Notes: generated by a model from the sequence alone, not told the origin. Shown: positions 34,768 to 44,999, numbered from the stretch's first letter. The stretch: DNA of 64,000 nt from Mucilaginibacter lacusdianchii (GCF_009770985.1 NZ_WSRW01000001.1:310001-374000); one strand, 5' to 3'. Numbers and translations: made by a program.

Positions 34768-36084
34768 ATGGATTTAGCTGTTTACATTAGTGAACTACTT
34801 AAAGAGCAAGGCGCTGTTGTTTTACCCGGCTTGGGTACATTTAAACAAGCGCGTGTGCCCGGCTATTATAATGAACCCGAAGGCAAATTTTATCCGCCAC
34901 ATTACCAGGCCGGTTTTGAAGCCAACACCCAAAGCGATGATTTGGCTCTGGCGCTGTACTTAAGCAAAAGAAACAATATATCGCCTGCCTCGGCACGCTT
35001 TTTTGTAAACAAATACGTAGCCGATTTACAACAGCAACTGCAATCGCAGGAGGTTTCGGTTGATCAGCTGGGCTCATTGCACAAGCAGGGTAACGAAATA
35101 AAGTTTAAACCCAGCACCAATGCAGCAGTGGCATCTGCGGCCTATGGTTTTTCGGCTGTTAACCTACGCCCTGAGCCTGTGCAACCGCCAGCAGCCAAGC
35201 CGGAGCCACCAGTAACGACACCTCCATTAACAACGCCACCGGTACAAGTGCCCATAGCTGCTCCACCTGTACCACCGGCAAAACCTATACAGCCAGAACC
35301 AAAGGTTACTGATGTACCTACTTCAAAACCAGATGTAAGTACACCTGCGCCTATCCAACCGCAACCAACGGTAAAAACGCCGGTACCCGCGCCAAGCACG
35401 GCCAAAAAAGAACACCGCCCAGAGTCTGCAAGGCCCGAACAGGCAGTGGCTAAAGCAGCCCATTATGTTAATGAAGGTACAGAAGAACCAAAAGCTCAAT
35501 CTCCACTATTAAACATAGGCCGTGGGATAGTTATTACCTTAATTCTGCTGGTTTTAGCGGTAGGCGGCATTGCTATTTACCGTAATATGCCAGCGGAAAG
35601 AGGCAACGACACGGCAAGCCAACAACCTGTTGATAGTGCAGCCAATATCTCAGCCACGGCTGCTGATACCGTGGTAATTAACAAAACGCCGGCAGTTACT
35701 GATACGCCGGCGGCAAATGATACAACAAGCGCAATCGACTCCGCACAACAACAAGCACAAACTGTACCGCCTGCAACGCCCGCCCAAGCAACCGCTGCTA
35801 AAACAATTGTTGATGCTGACGGACAAGGTTTTGAATACGCTTTACTAGGCGGTGCCTGCAGTAATGTAGAAACGGCTACCAAAATTATCAGCCGTTACAA
35901 GGCGCAGGGTGTTACTGCCACCGTGCTTAAAAACCCGCCTGCCGACAAATACTTTAAAATATGCTTTGGCTTTTTCAAAACTTTTCCTGACGGGCAAAAT
36001 GCCAAGTTAAGGCTGGTGGATAAATATCACCTGGAAAGGTCAAAATTATACGTAGAAAAAATCAGACAAAACCCTAAAAAATGA
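34768..36084 (+). CDS. HU-CCDC81 and SPOR domain inner-membrane protein
   Basis: A 438-residue protein with three parts. Residues 1 to about 118 are an HU/CCDC81-like domain (VLPGLGTFKQARVPG is the hallmark) facing the cytoplasm. A Pro-rich stretch (about 130-215) and one membrane helix (about 252-274, IVITLILLVLAVGGIAIY) follow. A second disordered segment leads to a C-terminal SPOR domain (about 355-435, FEYALLGGACSN to KLYVEKI), which binds denuded peptidoglycan. It therefore spans from cytoplasm to cell wall. Its TGA overlaps the ATG of the next gene (ATGA), implying translational coupling with exbB. Confidence 0.88.
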   Translation: MDLAVYISELLKEQGAVVLPGLGTFKQARVPGYYNEPEGKFYPPHYQAGFEANTQSDDLALALYLSKRNNISPASARFFVNKYVADLQQQLQSQEVSVDQLGSLHKQGNEIKFKPSTNAAVASAAYGFSAVNLRPEPVQPPAAKPEPPVTTPPLTTPPVQVPIAAPPVPPAKPIQPEPKVTDVPTSKPDVSTPAPIQPQPTVKTPVPAPSTAKKEHRPESARPEQAVAKAAHYVNEGTEEPKAQSPLLNIGRGIVITLILLVLAVGGIAIYRNMPAERGNDTASQQPVDSAANISATAADTVVINKTPAVTDTPAANDTTSAIDSAQQQAQTVPPATPAQATAAKTIVDADGQGFEYALLGGACSNVETATKIISRYKAQGVTATVLKNPPADKYFKICFGFFKTFPDGQNAKLRLVDKYHLERSKLYVEKIRQNPKK

Positions 36085-36794
36085 TGTTATTACTGCAGAT
36101 TACCGACACTGCTCAAAAAGTGAATGATACGCTTAACCGCGCTGCCCAAACCGCTACCACTGCAGCTCCGGCTGATGATTTACATTTTGGCGACCTTTTG
36201 ATTAAAGGTGGCTGGGTAATGATTCCAATCGGTATTTTGGCAGTATTAGGCTTGGTGATATTTTTTGAACGCTATTTTACCATCCGCAAGGCAGCTAAAG
36301 ACGAATCTAACCTGATGAATCAAATTCGTAGCAGCATTACAGCCGGTAAATTAGATTCGGCTATTGCGGTAGCTCGTAATAGCAACTCGCCGCTGGGCCG
36401 CATGTTACAAAAAGGCTTACTGCGTATTGGTCGCCCTATCAAAGATATTGAAGGCGCTATCGAAAACATAGGCAAAATTGAGGTTGCCAAACTCGAAAAA
36501 AACATTGGCATCATCGGTATTGTGGCTGGTATTGCACCTATGTTTGGTTTCTTGGGTACCATCGCAGGGGTTATCAAAATTTTTTACGATATTTCTAAAA
36601 CCGATAACATCAGCATGGGTGTCATCTCGGGTGGTTTATATGTAAAAATGGTTACCTCGGCAGCAGGTTTGTTTGTGGGTATTGTAGCTTACGTATGTTA
36701 CCACATCCTGAACATGATGGTTGAGAAAGTAATCTTGAAACTGGAAACCGACGCTATTGAATTTATTGACCTGTTAGAAGAGCCAAGCAAATGA
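36081..36794 (+). CDS. exbB: MotA/TolQ/ExbB proton channel family protein
   Basis: A 237-residue inner-membrane protein with three membrane helices (about 45-67, 145-170 and 190-215). The family signature is clear: GLIGIVAGIAPMFGFLGTIAGVI-type sequence at about 145-170 (seen as GIAPMFGFLGTIAGVI). With ExbD it forms the proton-driven motor that powers TonB. It overlaps the HU/SPOR gene by 4 bp at its start and exbD by 4 bp at its end (both ATGA), so stoichiometric expression is likely. Confidence 0.93.
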   Translation: MMLLLQITDTAQKVNDTLNRAAQTATTAAPADDLHFGDLLIKGGWVMIPIGILAVLGLVIFFERYFTIRKAAKDESNLMNQIRSSITAGKLDSAIAVARNSNSPLGRMLQKGLLRIGRPIKDIEGAIENIGKIEVAKLEKNIGIIGIVAGIAPMFGFLGTIAGVIKIFYDISKTDNISMGVISGGLYVKMVTSAAGLFVGIVAYVCYHILNMMVEKVILKLETDAIEFIDLLEEPSK

Positions 36795-37189
36795 ATTTAA
36801 GAACCAAACGCGGCAAGGCATCAGCCGAGGTGCATACCTCGGCTATGAACGATATCATGTTCTTTTTGCTGCTGTTTTTCCTGATTGCGTCTACCGTTAC
36901 TAATCCCAACGTTATTAAGCTGATGCTGCCTAAATCGTCATCCGGTCAGGCGGTGTCCAAAAAAACGATTACCGTATCGGTAACGCAGGATTTACGTTAC
37001 TACGTAGAGAAGAAGGAAGTGAGTGTTGATGCCCTGCAAAGCACGCTGGCCGGTTACAAAAACCTGGCATCTGAATTGACCATTGTATTACATGTAGACC
37101 GCACAGTAGCTATACAGGATGTGGTGCAGGTAATGGACATTGCCCAAAAGTTAAACATTAAATTGGTACTGGCTACCGAGCCCAAATAG
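36791..37189 (+). CDS. exbD: ExbD/TolR biopolymer transport protein
   Basis: A 132-residue protein with one N-terminal membrane helix (about 20-40) and a periplasmic domain. The essential membrane aspartate is in the position expected, N-D-I-M-F at residues 19-23 (AMNDIMFFLLLFFL). Together with ExbB it converts the proton gradient into movement. Its start overlaps exbB by ATGA; it is followed by the TonB-like gene after 8 bp. Confidence 0.93.
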   Translation: MNLRTKRGKASAEVHTSAMNDIMFFLLLFFLIASTVTNPNVIKLMLPKSSSGQAVSKKTITVSVTQDLRYYVEKKEVSVDALQSTLAGYKNLASELTIVLHVDRTVAIQDVVQVMDIAQKLNIKLVLATEPK

Positions 37190-37197
37190 TTAGTGTT

Positions 37198-38019
37198 ATG
37201 AATTACCGTCAGGAAGATAATAATTATCCTAAAGCTTTTGCAGCAACCGGTATTGTACTGGCTGTATTGATTGGCTTAAGCTACTTTATTGTGTTCCAAA
37301 CCCCGCCTAAAGAAGAAGACGGCACCGGCGGTATATTGGTAAACTATGGCACAGTAGACGAAGGTATGGGCAGCGACTACATGAGCACTGAAGAACCCTC
37401 GGTAGCCGAACATGCTAACCATACCAAGCCAGATAAGGTTACCCCTGCCCCTCCTACCGAGCAGCCTACACCTACCGAAAATACCAGTAAAGATGTAGTT
37501 ACCCAAAACACGGAAGACGCTCCCGAAATTACGGCCAACAAAAAACCAAGTGCCAACGTAGCCACGCAGCAAGAGGTAAGCAAAACGCCACCTAAGCCAT
37601 CGGTTAACCAAAACGCCTTGTATAAAGGCAAAACCAATAATGGTACCGGCGCTGGCGATGGTACCGGCAGTACGCCAGGCAATCAGGGTAAAACTACAGG
37701 TACTACTTTAACCAACAATTATAACGGTACAGGATCAGGCAATGGTGGCAATCTAAGTGGCATGCCGCAGCGCAGCTTTGTAAGCAAACCGTCGGTTAGT
37801 GATAATGGCCGCCATGACGGTAAAATTGTGGTTGATATACGGGTAGACAAAGACGGCAATATTACCTATGCCCGTGGCGGTGCCCGTGGTACTACTATAA
37901 CCGATCAGGATCTGATAGACAAATGCGAAGACGCAGCCAAACGTGCACGCATCAATTCATCAGAATCGGCCCCGGATATGCAGCAAGGCACTATCGTATT
38001 TGTGTTTAAAACGCAGTAA
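37198..38019 (+). CDS. tonB: TonB-like energy transducer
   Basis: A 273-residue protein: one N-terminal membrane helix (about 13-33, AFAATGIVLAVLIGLSYFIV), a long Pro/Thr/Asn/Gly-rich periplasmic linker (about 60-200, with TGAGDGTGSTPGNQG), and a C-terminal domain (about 205-273, GKIVVDIRVDKDGNITYA) resembling TonB C-terminal folds. It should carry energy from ExbBD to the outer-membrane barrel of this operon. The C-terminal match is weaker than for classical TonB, so the partner may be specialised. Confidence 0.85.
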   Translation: MNYRQEDNNYPKAFAATGIVLAVLIGLSYFIVFQTPPKEEDGTGGILVNYGTVDEGMGSDYMSTEEPSVAEHANHTKPDKVTPAPPTEQPTPTENTSKDVVTQNTEDAPEITANKKPSANVATQQEVSKTPPKPSVNQNALYKGKTNNGTGAGDGTGSTPGNQGKTTGTTLTNNYNGTGSGNGGNLSGMPQRSFVSKPSVSDNGRHDGKIVVDIRVDKDGNITYARGGARGTTITDQDLIDKCEDAAKRARINSSESAPDMQQGTIVFVFKTQ

Positions 38020-38106
38020 TCCCCCTATACTTCACGTACGTTCCTAAGACCGATGAAATTCAGTTGATTTTTCTGCGCTTTCTCAACTTTTGAGTAATTT
38101 AAGCGT

Positions 38107-40962
38107 ATGAAAAAACTTAGCCTTGTTACCTTGTTCTTGTCGGCCGTTTGCTTGGGCCAACAGGTGCAGGCACAGCAAAAGCCGGCCTTAACCTGGAAAG
38201 ATGTTTCCAAATGGCGTTACATTAAATCTCCTTTTAACACTTTAGCGCCTAACGGGCAATGGATGGCGTATGTTACCGGTCCGGTGGAGGGTGATCAGGA
38301 AGTGGTAATTCGCCGGGTGAGTGATACCACTACCTACCGCTACCCTGTTGGCGCAACGCCAGGTAAACCATCCTTTTCTGATGACGGCCGGTTTATTGCC
38401 TTCAAAGTATCAACCAAAGAGGCTGATGCTAAAGCATCTCGCAAAGCCAATAAGCCGGTATATGATAAATTAGTGATTGTAGATCTAAGCAATCATACAC
38501 AAGCAGAATTTGATAAGGTACGTAGCTTTGCCTTTGCCACTAAATTACCCAACTGGATAGCCATACAGTTTGCCGCGCCCGAAACAGCTTCAAAAGATAA
38601 AGATGCTGCTAAAGGAACAGATATGCTGCTGTATAACGCTGCCAGCAAAACCAGCTTCAATTTAGGCAACGTTAATGAGTATGCCTTTAACAAACCGGGC
38701 ACTTGGTTAGCCTACACCGTTGATGCCAACGGACAGAACGGCAATGGCATATACTTGCGTAATATGAAAACCGGCGTTACCTCGGCCGTAGATAACGACA
38801 AGGCAGCCTACAAATCCATCAACTGGACAGAAGCCGGACAAGCGCTGGCTTTGCTGAAATCAAAAAAAGACCCTGCTTACAAAAATGAGGTATACAGCGT
38901 AATAGGCGTAACCAAGTTGGCAGATAACGCTTCAGTAAAAACCATATACCGCAGCTTGGATGACAAGGCCTTTGCTGCTGGGCAAGGCATTAACGGCGAC
39001 AGAAGCGCTTATTGGTCTGATGATTTGTCAACATTGTTCTTCGGCATCCACAGTATGGATAAAGCCGATAAGCCTAAAACAGATTCGGTCAAAGCCGGCA
39101 CTGCTAAGAAAGATTCAACTGCCAAACCGCGCCCTGCCACCATGGCTGCAGCCAATAAAGACGACGTCGAAAAACCGGATATGATTATCTGGAACTGGCA
39201 GGACCGCCGTTTACAATCGGTTCAGCAGGTGCAAGAGAATATGGATAAAACTTTCACTTACCTGAGTGCCTACTATGTACCCACCAAACGCTTTATGCAA
39301 TTGGCCGATAGCAACATGCGCCAGGTAATGGTAGCACCCAAGCAAATGTATGCGGTTGGAATCGACAACAGCAAATACGAGTTAATGAGCAATCTGAACG
39401 GCCAGAGCTATGTAGACATTTATCTGATCAATTTGAAAACCGGCACCAAAAAACTGCTTTTCGAAAAGTTCTATCAAACCGGCAACCGGGGTATTAGCTT
39501 TGCGCCTAACGGTAAACTGGCCAGCTATTACCAAAATGGTAATTTTTATGCCATCAACTTTGAAACCAGCGAAAAATATAACTTAACCGGCAAAATCAAA
39601 TCATCTTTTGTGGATGCGCTGGACGATCATAATGTTCAAAAACCAGCTACCGACAACCTCGGCTGGTCGGCCGATTCAAAGTATGCTTTGATTGAAGATA
39701 ACAACGATTTATGGCGCATCAGTGTCGACGGCAAATCGGCTACGGAACTGACCGATAACTGGAAAAGCCGAAAACTGACAATTGGTTACAAGTTCTTTCT
39801 ATACCCGGATGATAAAGGCACCGATCTGTCCAAGCCACAGTACTTTAGCGTTCGCAACACCAGTACCAAGCAAAATGGCATTGCGCGTTTATCGGGCGGA
39901 AAATTGAAGGTGTTGTTTTTGGATAACAATGCTTATAACAGCCTAACCAAAGCTGATAACGTACCAGTATTTGCCTACAGCAAAGAAAACTACGATCATT
40001 CTCCTGAAACCTTTGTATCTGTCCAAGGCGATTTATCTTCAGCTAAACAAGTTACCCATAATACGCCCGATCAAAGCAAGTATGCCTGGACATCGGGTGT
40101 AAAGCTAATTAACTACATCAGCGCTAATGGCGATAGCTTACAGGCCGCTTTATATTTGCCAGCCAACTACGAGCAAGGCAAGGCCTATCCTACTATTACC
40201 TACATTTACGAGCGTTTAACGGATAACCTGAACAGTTATAACATGCCAAGCTTTCCGGGTGGCGGCTTCAATTCAGCTATGTACACCAGTAACGGTTATG
40301 CGGTGTTGATGCCGGATATCAAATACAAACTGAACGATCCGGGTATGTCGGCGGTAGCCTGTGTGGTTCCGGCGGTACAAGCTGCCGTTAATACGGGTGT
40401 GGTGGATGCTAAACGCGTGGCTATTCATGGGCACTCGTGGGGTGGTTACCAAACCTCGTTCCTGATAACGCAAACCAATATTTTTAGAGCCGCTGCTGCC
40501 GGCGCACCTTTAACGGATTTAATCAGCATGTACAGTTTGATTTATTGGAATTCGGGCGGTACAAATCAAGCTATTTTCGAAGCCAGCCAGGGCCGTTTAA
40601 CCAGTGGCTATTGGGATAATATGGATGCTTATGTGCGCAACTCCCCTATCCATCACATCAAAAGCGTACAAACACCTTTGTTGCTTCTACACAATGATAA
40701 AGATGGTGCGGTTGATTTCACCCAAGGTATTGAATACTACAATGGCCTGCGTCGCTTGAATAAACCGGTGGTGATGATTACCTACAAAGGCGAAAACCAC
40801 GGTATTGCTAAAATGCCTAACCGTAAAGATTATGCCGTACGCATGATGGAATATTTTGATTACTGGCTGAAAGATAAACCTGCCCCATTATGGTGGAGCA
40901 AAGGTATAAACCGTATTGATATGGATAAGTATCTGGAAGCACGGGCGTTTGACGAGAATTAA
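38107..40962 (+). CDS. Secreted S9-family prolyl oligopeptidase-like peptidase
   Basis: A 951-residue exported serine peptidase with signal peptide (1 to about 22, ending VQAQ). An N-terminal beta-propeller-like part is followed by an alpha/beta hydrolase domain from about 690. The catalytic triad is visible: Ser in GHSWGGY (about 775-781), Asp in HNDKDGAVD (about 865) and His in GENHGI (about 898). It likely cleaves short peptides in the periplasm. It lies 87 bp behind tonB on the same strand without a visible terminator between, so partial read-through from the operon is possible. Confidence 0.9.
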   Translation: MKKLSLVTLFLSAVCLGQQVQAQQKPALTWKDVSKWRYIKSPFNTLAPNGQWMAYVTGPVEGDQEVVIRRVSDTTTYRYPVGATPGKPSFSDDGRFIAFKVSTKEADAKASRKANKPVYDKLVIVDLSNHTQAEFDKVRSFAFATKLPNWIAIQFAAPETASKDKDAAKGTDMLLYNAASKTSFNLGNVNEYAFNKPGTWLAYTVDANGQNGNGIYLRNMKTGVTSAVDNDKAAYKSINWTEAGQALALLKSKKDPAYKNEVYSVIGVTKLADNASVKTIYRSLDDKAFAAGQGINGDRSAYWSDDLSTLFFGIHSMDKADKPKTDSVKAGTAKKDSTAKPRPATMAAANKDDVEKPDMIIWNWQDRRLQSVQQVQENMDKTFTYLSAYYVPTKRFMQLADSNMRQVMVAPKQMYAVGIDNSKYELMSNLNGQSYVDIYLINLKTGTKKLLFEKFYQTGNRGISFAPNGKLASYYQNGNFYAINFETSEKYNLTGKIKSSFVDALDDHNVQKPATDNLGWSADSKYALIEDNNDLWRISVDGKSATELTDNWKSRKLTIGYKFFLYPDDKGTDLSKPQYFSVRNTSTKQNGIARLSGGKLKVLFLDNNAYNSLTKADNVPVFAYSKENYDHSPETFVSVQGDLSSAKQVTHNTPDQSKYAWTSGVKLINYISANGDSLQAALYLPANYEQGKAYPTITYIYERLTDNLNSYNMPSFPGGGFNSAMYTSNGYAVLMPDIKYKLNDPGMSAVACVVPAVQAAVNTGVVDAKRVAIHGHSWGGYQTSFLITQTNIFRAAAAGAPLTDLISMYSLIYWNSGGTNQAIFEASQGRLTSGYWDNMDAYVRNSPIHHIKSVQTPLLLLHNDKDGAVDFTQGIEYYNGLRRLNKPVVMITYKGENHGIAKMPNRKDYAVRMMEYFDYWLKDKPAPLWWSKGINRIDMDKYLEARAFDEN

Positions 40963-40982
40963 TCCTTTTATAATCGTCTAAA

Positions 40983-41070
40983 CGTCATTGTGAGGTACGA
41001 AGCAACCTCTGCGTAAGACTAGCAATCTAACTAAGCAAATTCAGAGATTGCTTCGTACCTCGCAATGACG
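40983..41070. repeat. Palindromic dispersed repeat (CGTCATTGYGAGGTACGAAG type)
   Basis: The outer arms CGTCATTGTGAGGTACGAAG and, on the other strand, CGTCATTGCGAGGTACGAAG match at 26 of 28 positions when extended, around a 30-bp centre. This GAGGTACGAAGCAATCTC type palindrome is a widespread REP/MITE-like element in Bacteroidota and in other phyla. It sits 20 bp past the S9 peptidase stop. Confidence 0.8.
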
Positions 41071-41085
41071 AAAACTTATAATATT

Positions 41086-41114
41086 AAAAAGGCCTGCTTA
41101 CAGCAGGCCTTTTT
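41086..41114. terminator. Bidirectional terminator between the S9 peptidase and CWC genes
   Basis: AAAAAGGCCTGCT / AGCAGGCCTTTTT with a 3-4 base loop is a perfect strong hairpin with A/T runs at both ends. It abuts the stop codon of the convergent CWC gene. Confidence 0.85.
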
Positions 41115-41325
41115 AATATCCGGATTCTTGATATTCTTTTTGAAGTTCTATCAGGCAATTCACACACAAGCAACCATCATACAGCTCGCTTACATACTGC
41201 ACTTCATTAATGGTAAGCTGCACCTTGCTGCACTGACATTTGGTGTACGAGTTGGCTTTGCATTCAAAAGCGGTGCGGCAACGCTCGCATTGTACAATTT
41301 CGTGCTTTTGAAAGATTACTGACAT
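41113..41325 (-). CDS. Cysteine-rich CWC family mini-protein
   Basis: A 70-residue protein with seven cysteines in metal-binding spacing: CERC near residue 13, an isolated Cys near 22, CQC near 30, then CLCVNC near 52-57. This matches the cysteine-rich CWC family of small bacterial zinc-binding proteins. Function unknown. It lies 77 bp downstream of nrdA on the same strand, but a hairpin (41342-41371) lies between, so co-expression with nrdA is uncertain. Confidence 0.75.
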   Translation of the reverse strand: MSVIFQKHEIVQCERCRTAFECKANSYTKCQCSKVQLTINEVQYVSELYDGCLCVNCLIELQKEYQESGY

Positions 41326-41341
41326 AACAGTACAAAGATAA

Positions 41342-41371
41342 AAAGCCCCGAAGCATAAAGCTTCAGGGCTT
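41342..41371 (-). terminator. Intrinsic terminator of nrdBA
   Basis: AAGCCCCGAAGC / GCTTCAGGGCTT with a 5-base loop forms a 12-bp stem with one mismatch, preceded on the plus strand by an A-run (U-run on the minus transcript). It lies 31 bp past the nrdA stop. Confidence 0.75.
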
Positions 41372-41402
41372 AGTCATTTTAAATTGAGAAAGGTATTTCT
41401 TG

Positions 41403-43781
41403 TTATGCAGAGCAGGTTACGCAACCTTCTTCCATTGAGCAGCTTGGGCCAGCAGGTACGTCGTCGGCCATAGCAGCAACCTCGGCCGGAATAACCGGAT
41501 CCATGTTTTTGCCACCTTGGTTTTCAATGGTAAACTTAACCGCTTGTGATGCAGCCTGAGTACGCAGGTAATACATACCAGTTTTCAAACCTTTTTTCCA
41601 TGCATAGAAGTGCATTGATGTTAGTTTAGAAGCGTTAGGCGCATTGATAAACAGGTTCAATGATTGCGACTGGCAAATATAAGCACCACGATCAGCAGCC
41701 ATATCAATGATGTTACGCATTTTAATTTCCCATACGGTTTTGTACAGGTCTTTAATGTTCTGCGGAATTTCAGGGATATCCTGGATAGAACCGTTAGCGC
41801 TGATAATTTGATTTTTTATGCGACCGTTCCATAAACCTAGATCAACCAAGTCACGCAGCAGGTGTTTGTTTACAATAATGAACTCACCACTCAATACACG
41901 GCGGGTGTAGATGTTTGAGGTATAAGGCTCAAAACACTCGTTGTTACCCAAAATTTGTGAAGTTGAGGCAGTAGGCATTGGCGCTACCAGCAGAGAGTTA
42001 CGCACACCGTGGTTCATTACATCCAGGCGCAGGTTTTCCCAATCCCAACGGCCGCTTTCTGGCTTAACACCCCACAGGTCGAATTGGAATTTACCTTGCG
42101 ATAGTGGCGAACCCTTGAAGGTTTCGTACGGACCATCTTTAATAGCCAGATCTTTTGAAGCGGTCATGGCAGCATAATAGATGGTTTCGAAAATCTCTTT
42201 GTTTAGCTGTTTAGCCTCGTCGCTTTCGAAAGGCATACGCAAGCAAATGAAAGTATCGGCCAAACCTTGCACCCCTAAACCAATCGGACGGTGACGCAAG
42301 TTCGAATACTCAGCTTCCGGAACTGGGTAGTAGTTATTGTCGATGATCTTATTCAGGTTCAAAGTAGCCTGATAAGTTACTTCGTATAATTTTTCGTGGT
42401 CGAATTTACCCTCGCGGATAAAGCGTGGCAACGCCAGCGAAGCCAGGTTACAAACCGCTACCTCATCGGCAGAGGTGTATTCCATAATTTCGGTACACAA
42501 GTTTGAACTTTTGATGGTACCCAGGTTTTGCTGGTTTGATTTGCTGTTGGCAGCATCTTTATACAGCAGGTAAGGTGTACCGGTTTCTACCTGTGCATCC
42601 AGTATAGCAAACCACAATTCTTGTGCTTTTACTTTACGGCGTGCACGGCCTTCTTTTTCGTATTTTTCATACAGTGCTTCAAACTCAGCGCCAAAGCAAT
42701 CAGCTAAACCAGGTGCTTCGTGCGGGCAGAACAAGCTCCAGTCTTCATTTGCCTCAACACGTTTCATGAACAAATCACAAACCCACATGGCGTAAAACAA
42801 ATCACGGGCACGCATTTCTTCTTTACCGTGGTTTTTACGCAGGTCCAAAAATTCGAAAATATCGGCATGCCATGGCTCCAGGTAAACAGCAAATGCACCT
42901 TTACGTTTACCACCGCCTTGATCTACATAACGGGCAGTATCGTTAAACACACGCAGCATTGGAATGATACCGTTGCTGGTACCGTTAGTACCGCTGATGT
43001 ATGAACCAGTGGCGCGTACATTATGAATGCTTAGACCAATACCACCTGCACTTTGTGATATTTGTGCAGTTTGTTTCAAAGTATCGTAAATACCCGAAAT
43101 GCTGTCATCTTTCATTGTCAACAAAAAACATGACGACATTTGCGGTTTTGGCGTACCGGCATTAAACAAGGTAGGTGTAGCATGAGTAAACCAACGCTCG
43201 CTCATCAGGTGATAAGTTTTGATTGCGCTTTCGATATCGGCTTTGTGAATACCAACTGATACACGCATAAACAAATGCTGCGGACGCTCGGCTATACGGC
43301 CATCCAGTTTCAGCAAATATGATTTCTCTAAGGTTTTGAAACCGAAATAATCAAAACCGAAGTCGCGGTCGTAAATGATGCTGCTATCCAGAATATCGGC
43401 ATTAGCTTCAATGATATCCCATACATCATCAGCAAGCAGCGCTGCATTTTTGCCTGTTTTAGGATCTTTATAGTTGTACAGTTTACGCATCGTTTCGGAA
43501 AACGATTTTACTGTGTTTTTGTGCAGGTTAGATACCGCAATACGCGAAGCCAGCAAAGCATAATCGGGGTGCTTGGTGGTTAACGATGCAGCAGTTTCGG
43601 CAGCCAGGTTATCCAGCTCGGAGGTGGTTACGCCATCGTATAAACCTTCAATTACTTTTTTGGCTACGTCCACCGGGTCAACCAGGTTAGGATTTAGTCC
43701 GTAGCACAATTTCTCTATACGTGCGGTAATTTTATCAAATTTTACCGACTCCGTTCTTCCGTCTCTTTTTATTACAAACAT
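41403..43781 (-). CDS. nrdA: Ribonucleoside-diphosphate reductase alpha subunit (class I)
   Basis: A 792-residue catalytic subunit. An ATP-cone is at the N-terminus ([21 protein letters not shown], here read as [13 protein letters not shown]), so allosteric activity control is likely. The catalytic barrel carries MSSCFLL (substrate-site Cys), the radical-site region with [11 protein letters not shown], and [12 protein letters not shown]; the C-terminal redox pair is CVTC just before the stop. It reduces ribonucleoside diphosphates to deoxy forms in the cytoplasm. Encoded 63 bp downstream of nrdB on the same strand, forming an nrdBA operon. Confidence 0.96.
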   Translation of the reverse strand: MFVIKRDGRTESVKFDKITARIEKLCYGLNPNLVDPVDVAKKVIEGLYDGVTTSELDNLAAETAASLTTKHPDYALLASRIAVSNLHKNTVKSFSETMRKLYNYKDPKTGKNAALLADDVWDIIEANADILDSSIIYDRDFGFDYFGFKTLEKSYLLKLDGRIAERPQHLFMRVSVGIHKADIESAIKTYHLMSERWFTHATPTLFNAGTPKPQMSSCFLLTMKDDSISGIYDTLKQTAQISQSAGGIGLSIHNVRATGSYISGTNGTSNGIIPMLRVFNDTARYVDQGGGKRKGAFAVYLEPWHADIFEFLDLRKNHGKEEMRARDLFYAMWVCDLFMKRVEANEDWSLFCPHEAPGLADCFGAEFEALYEKYEKEGRARRKVKAQELWFAILDAQVETGTPYLLYKDAANSKSNQQNLGTIKSSNLCTEIMEYTSADEVAVCNLASLALPRFIREGKFDHEKLYEVTYQATLNLNKIIDNNYYPVPEAEYSNLRHRPIGLGVQGLADTFICLRMPFESDEAKQLNKEIFETIYYAAMTASKDLAIKDGPYETFKGSPLSQGKFQFDLWGVKPESGRWDWENLRLDVMNHGVRNSLLVAPMPTASTSQILGNNECFEPYTSNIYTRRVLSGEFIIVNKHLLRDLVDLGLWNGRIKNQIISANGSIQDIPEIPQNIKDLYKTVWEIKMRNIIDMAADRGAYICQSQSLNLFINAPNASKLTSMHFYAWKKGLKTGMYYLRTQAASQAVKFTIENQGGKNMDPVIPAEVAAMADDVPAGPSCSMEEGCVTCSA

Positions 43782-43844
43782 GGCAGTGAGCAGTTATGGA
43801 TGAATAATGTTTTTATTTATAGATAGATAATATTAATATGCTTT

Positions 43845-44819
43845 TTAGAAATCTTCGTCAAGTGAAAATGCCTGGCTGGATGGTTGCGAATTCAACACAC
43901 CGCTTTTTTGATAATCGCCTACGCGTTTTTCAAAAAAGTTGGTTTTGCCTTGCAGCGAAATCATTTCCATAAAGTCGAACGGATTGGTAGCGTTGTATAC
44001 TTTATCGTATCCCAGTTCTACTAACCAGCGGTCGGCCACAAATTCGATATACTGGCTCATTAAGGCAGCGTTCATGCCGATCAATTTTACCGGTAAAGCA
44101 TCGGTGATGAATTCTTTCTCAATTTCAACCGCATCGGTAATAATTTGAGTAGCCTCTTCTTTGCTCAGCTTGTTTTCTAACATACTGTACAGCAAACAGG
44201 CAAACTCGCAATGCATACCTTCATCACGCGAAATCAATTCATTACTAAAGGTTAAGCCCGGCATTAAGCCACGTTTTTTAAGCCAGAAGATAGAACAGAA
44301 ACTACCAGAGAAAAAGATACCTTCAACCGCAGCAAAAGCTACTAAACGCTGTGCAAAAGTGCCATTGTTGATCCATTTTAACGCCCACTCTGCTTTTTTA
44401 CCTACACATGGTACGGTATCAATAGCGTGGAACAAGCGGTCTTTTTCAACAGCGTCTTTTACGTAAGTATCAATCAATAACGCGTAGGTTTCGGAGTGGA
44501 TATTTTCCATCATGATCTGGAAACCGTAAAAGCAACGGGCCTCGGGTACCTGAACCTCGCTCATGAAGTTTACGGCCAGGTTTTCGTTAACAATACCATC
44601 ACTGGCTGCAAAAAAGGCAAGCACGTGCGAAATAAAGTGTTTCTCGCCACTGTTCAGGCTTTCCCAATGTTTCAAGTCGTCTGACAGGTCAATCTCTTCG
44701 GCTGTCCAAAAGCTGGCTTCATGCTTTTTGTACATCTCCCAAATGGCCGGATAGTTAATAGGCAGAATAACAAACCGATCCTTGTTCTCTCTTAATAATA
44801 CTTCATTTTCCTGACTCAT
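43845..44819 (-). CDS. nrdB: Ribonucleoside-diphosphate reductase beta subunit (class I)
   Basis: A 324-residue ferritin-like radical-generating subunit. The segment MENIHSETY carries the Glu, His and radical Tyr in the same spacing as E115, H118 and Y122 of the E. coli enzyme, so a tyrosyl radical type is expected. Further metal ligands follow in the EGIFFSGSF and DEGMHCEF helices. It pairs with NrdA. It is the first gene of the operon and is preceded by about 200 bp that look like a structured leader (44864-45033). Confidence 0.96.
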   Translation of the reverse strand: MSQENEVLLRENKDRFVILPINYPAIWEMYKKHEASFWTAEEIDLSDDLKHWESLNSGEKHFISHVLAFFAASDGIVNENLAVNFMSEVQVPEARCFYGFQIMMENIHSETYALLIDTYVKDAVEKDRLFHAIDTVPCVGKKAEWALKWINNGTFAQRLVAFAAVEGIFFSGSFCSIFWLKKRGLMPGLTFSNELISRDEGMHCEFACLLYSMLENKLSKEEATQIITDAVEIEKEFITDALPVKLIGMNAALMSQYIEFVADRWLVELGYDKVYNATNPFDFMEMISLQGKTNFFEKRVGDYQKSGVLNSQPSSQAFSLDEDF

Positions 44820-44863
44820 ATGCTTACCTCTTTAATATTTTAAATTCGCTCAAAAACTCACAG

Positions 44864-44999
44864 ACAGCCAAACCGCTCAACCTTTTTATTGAGCTTTTAA
44901 ATCAGCTGTATGGTATAGGTTTGTTATCCCTCTACACCTTTCGTGGCCAGCTCCAGACAGATCGTTGGGCTACCTAACCGACGCTACAATTTGGCGTCG
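44864..44999 (-). ncRNA. Candidate structured 5' leader of nrdB
   Basis: On the minus strand three consecutive stem-loops can be drawn: CGACGC / GCGTCG (44979-44999, 9-base loop); GGTGTAG / CTATACC (44912-44938, 7 bp with one G-U pair); and a nested pair ACAGC / GCTGT (44864-44909) enclosing GCTCAA / TTGAGC (44875-44894). A TAnnTTTG element at 45026-45033 would start the transcript just upstream. I do not recognise a known riboswitch class. Whether this is a cis-leader or a separate RNA is open. Confidence 0.45.

Noticed and set aside
41113..43781. CWC mini-protein as a functional partner of ribonucleotide reductase
   Set aside because: A convincing terminator lies between nrdA and the CWC gene, and no family knowledge links them; adjacency alone is weak.
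44935..44965. Cobalamin riboswitch in the nrdB leader
   Set aside because: A B12-box-like word is present by eye, but the conserved GGGAA core, the GGTGNAANNCC segment and the correct helix order are not, so the class is not supported.
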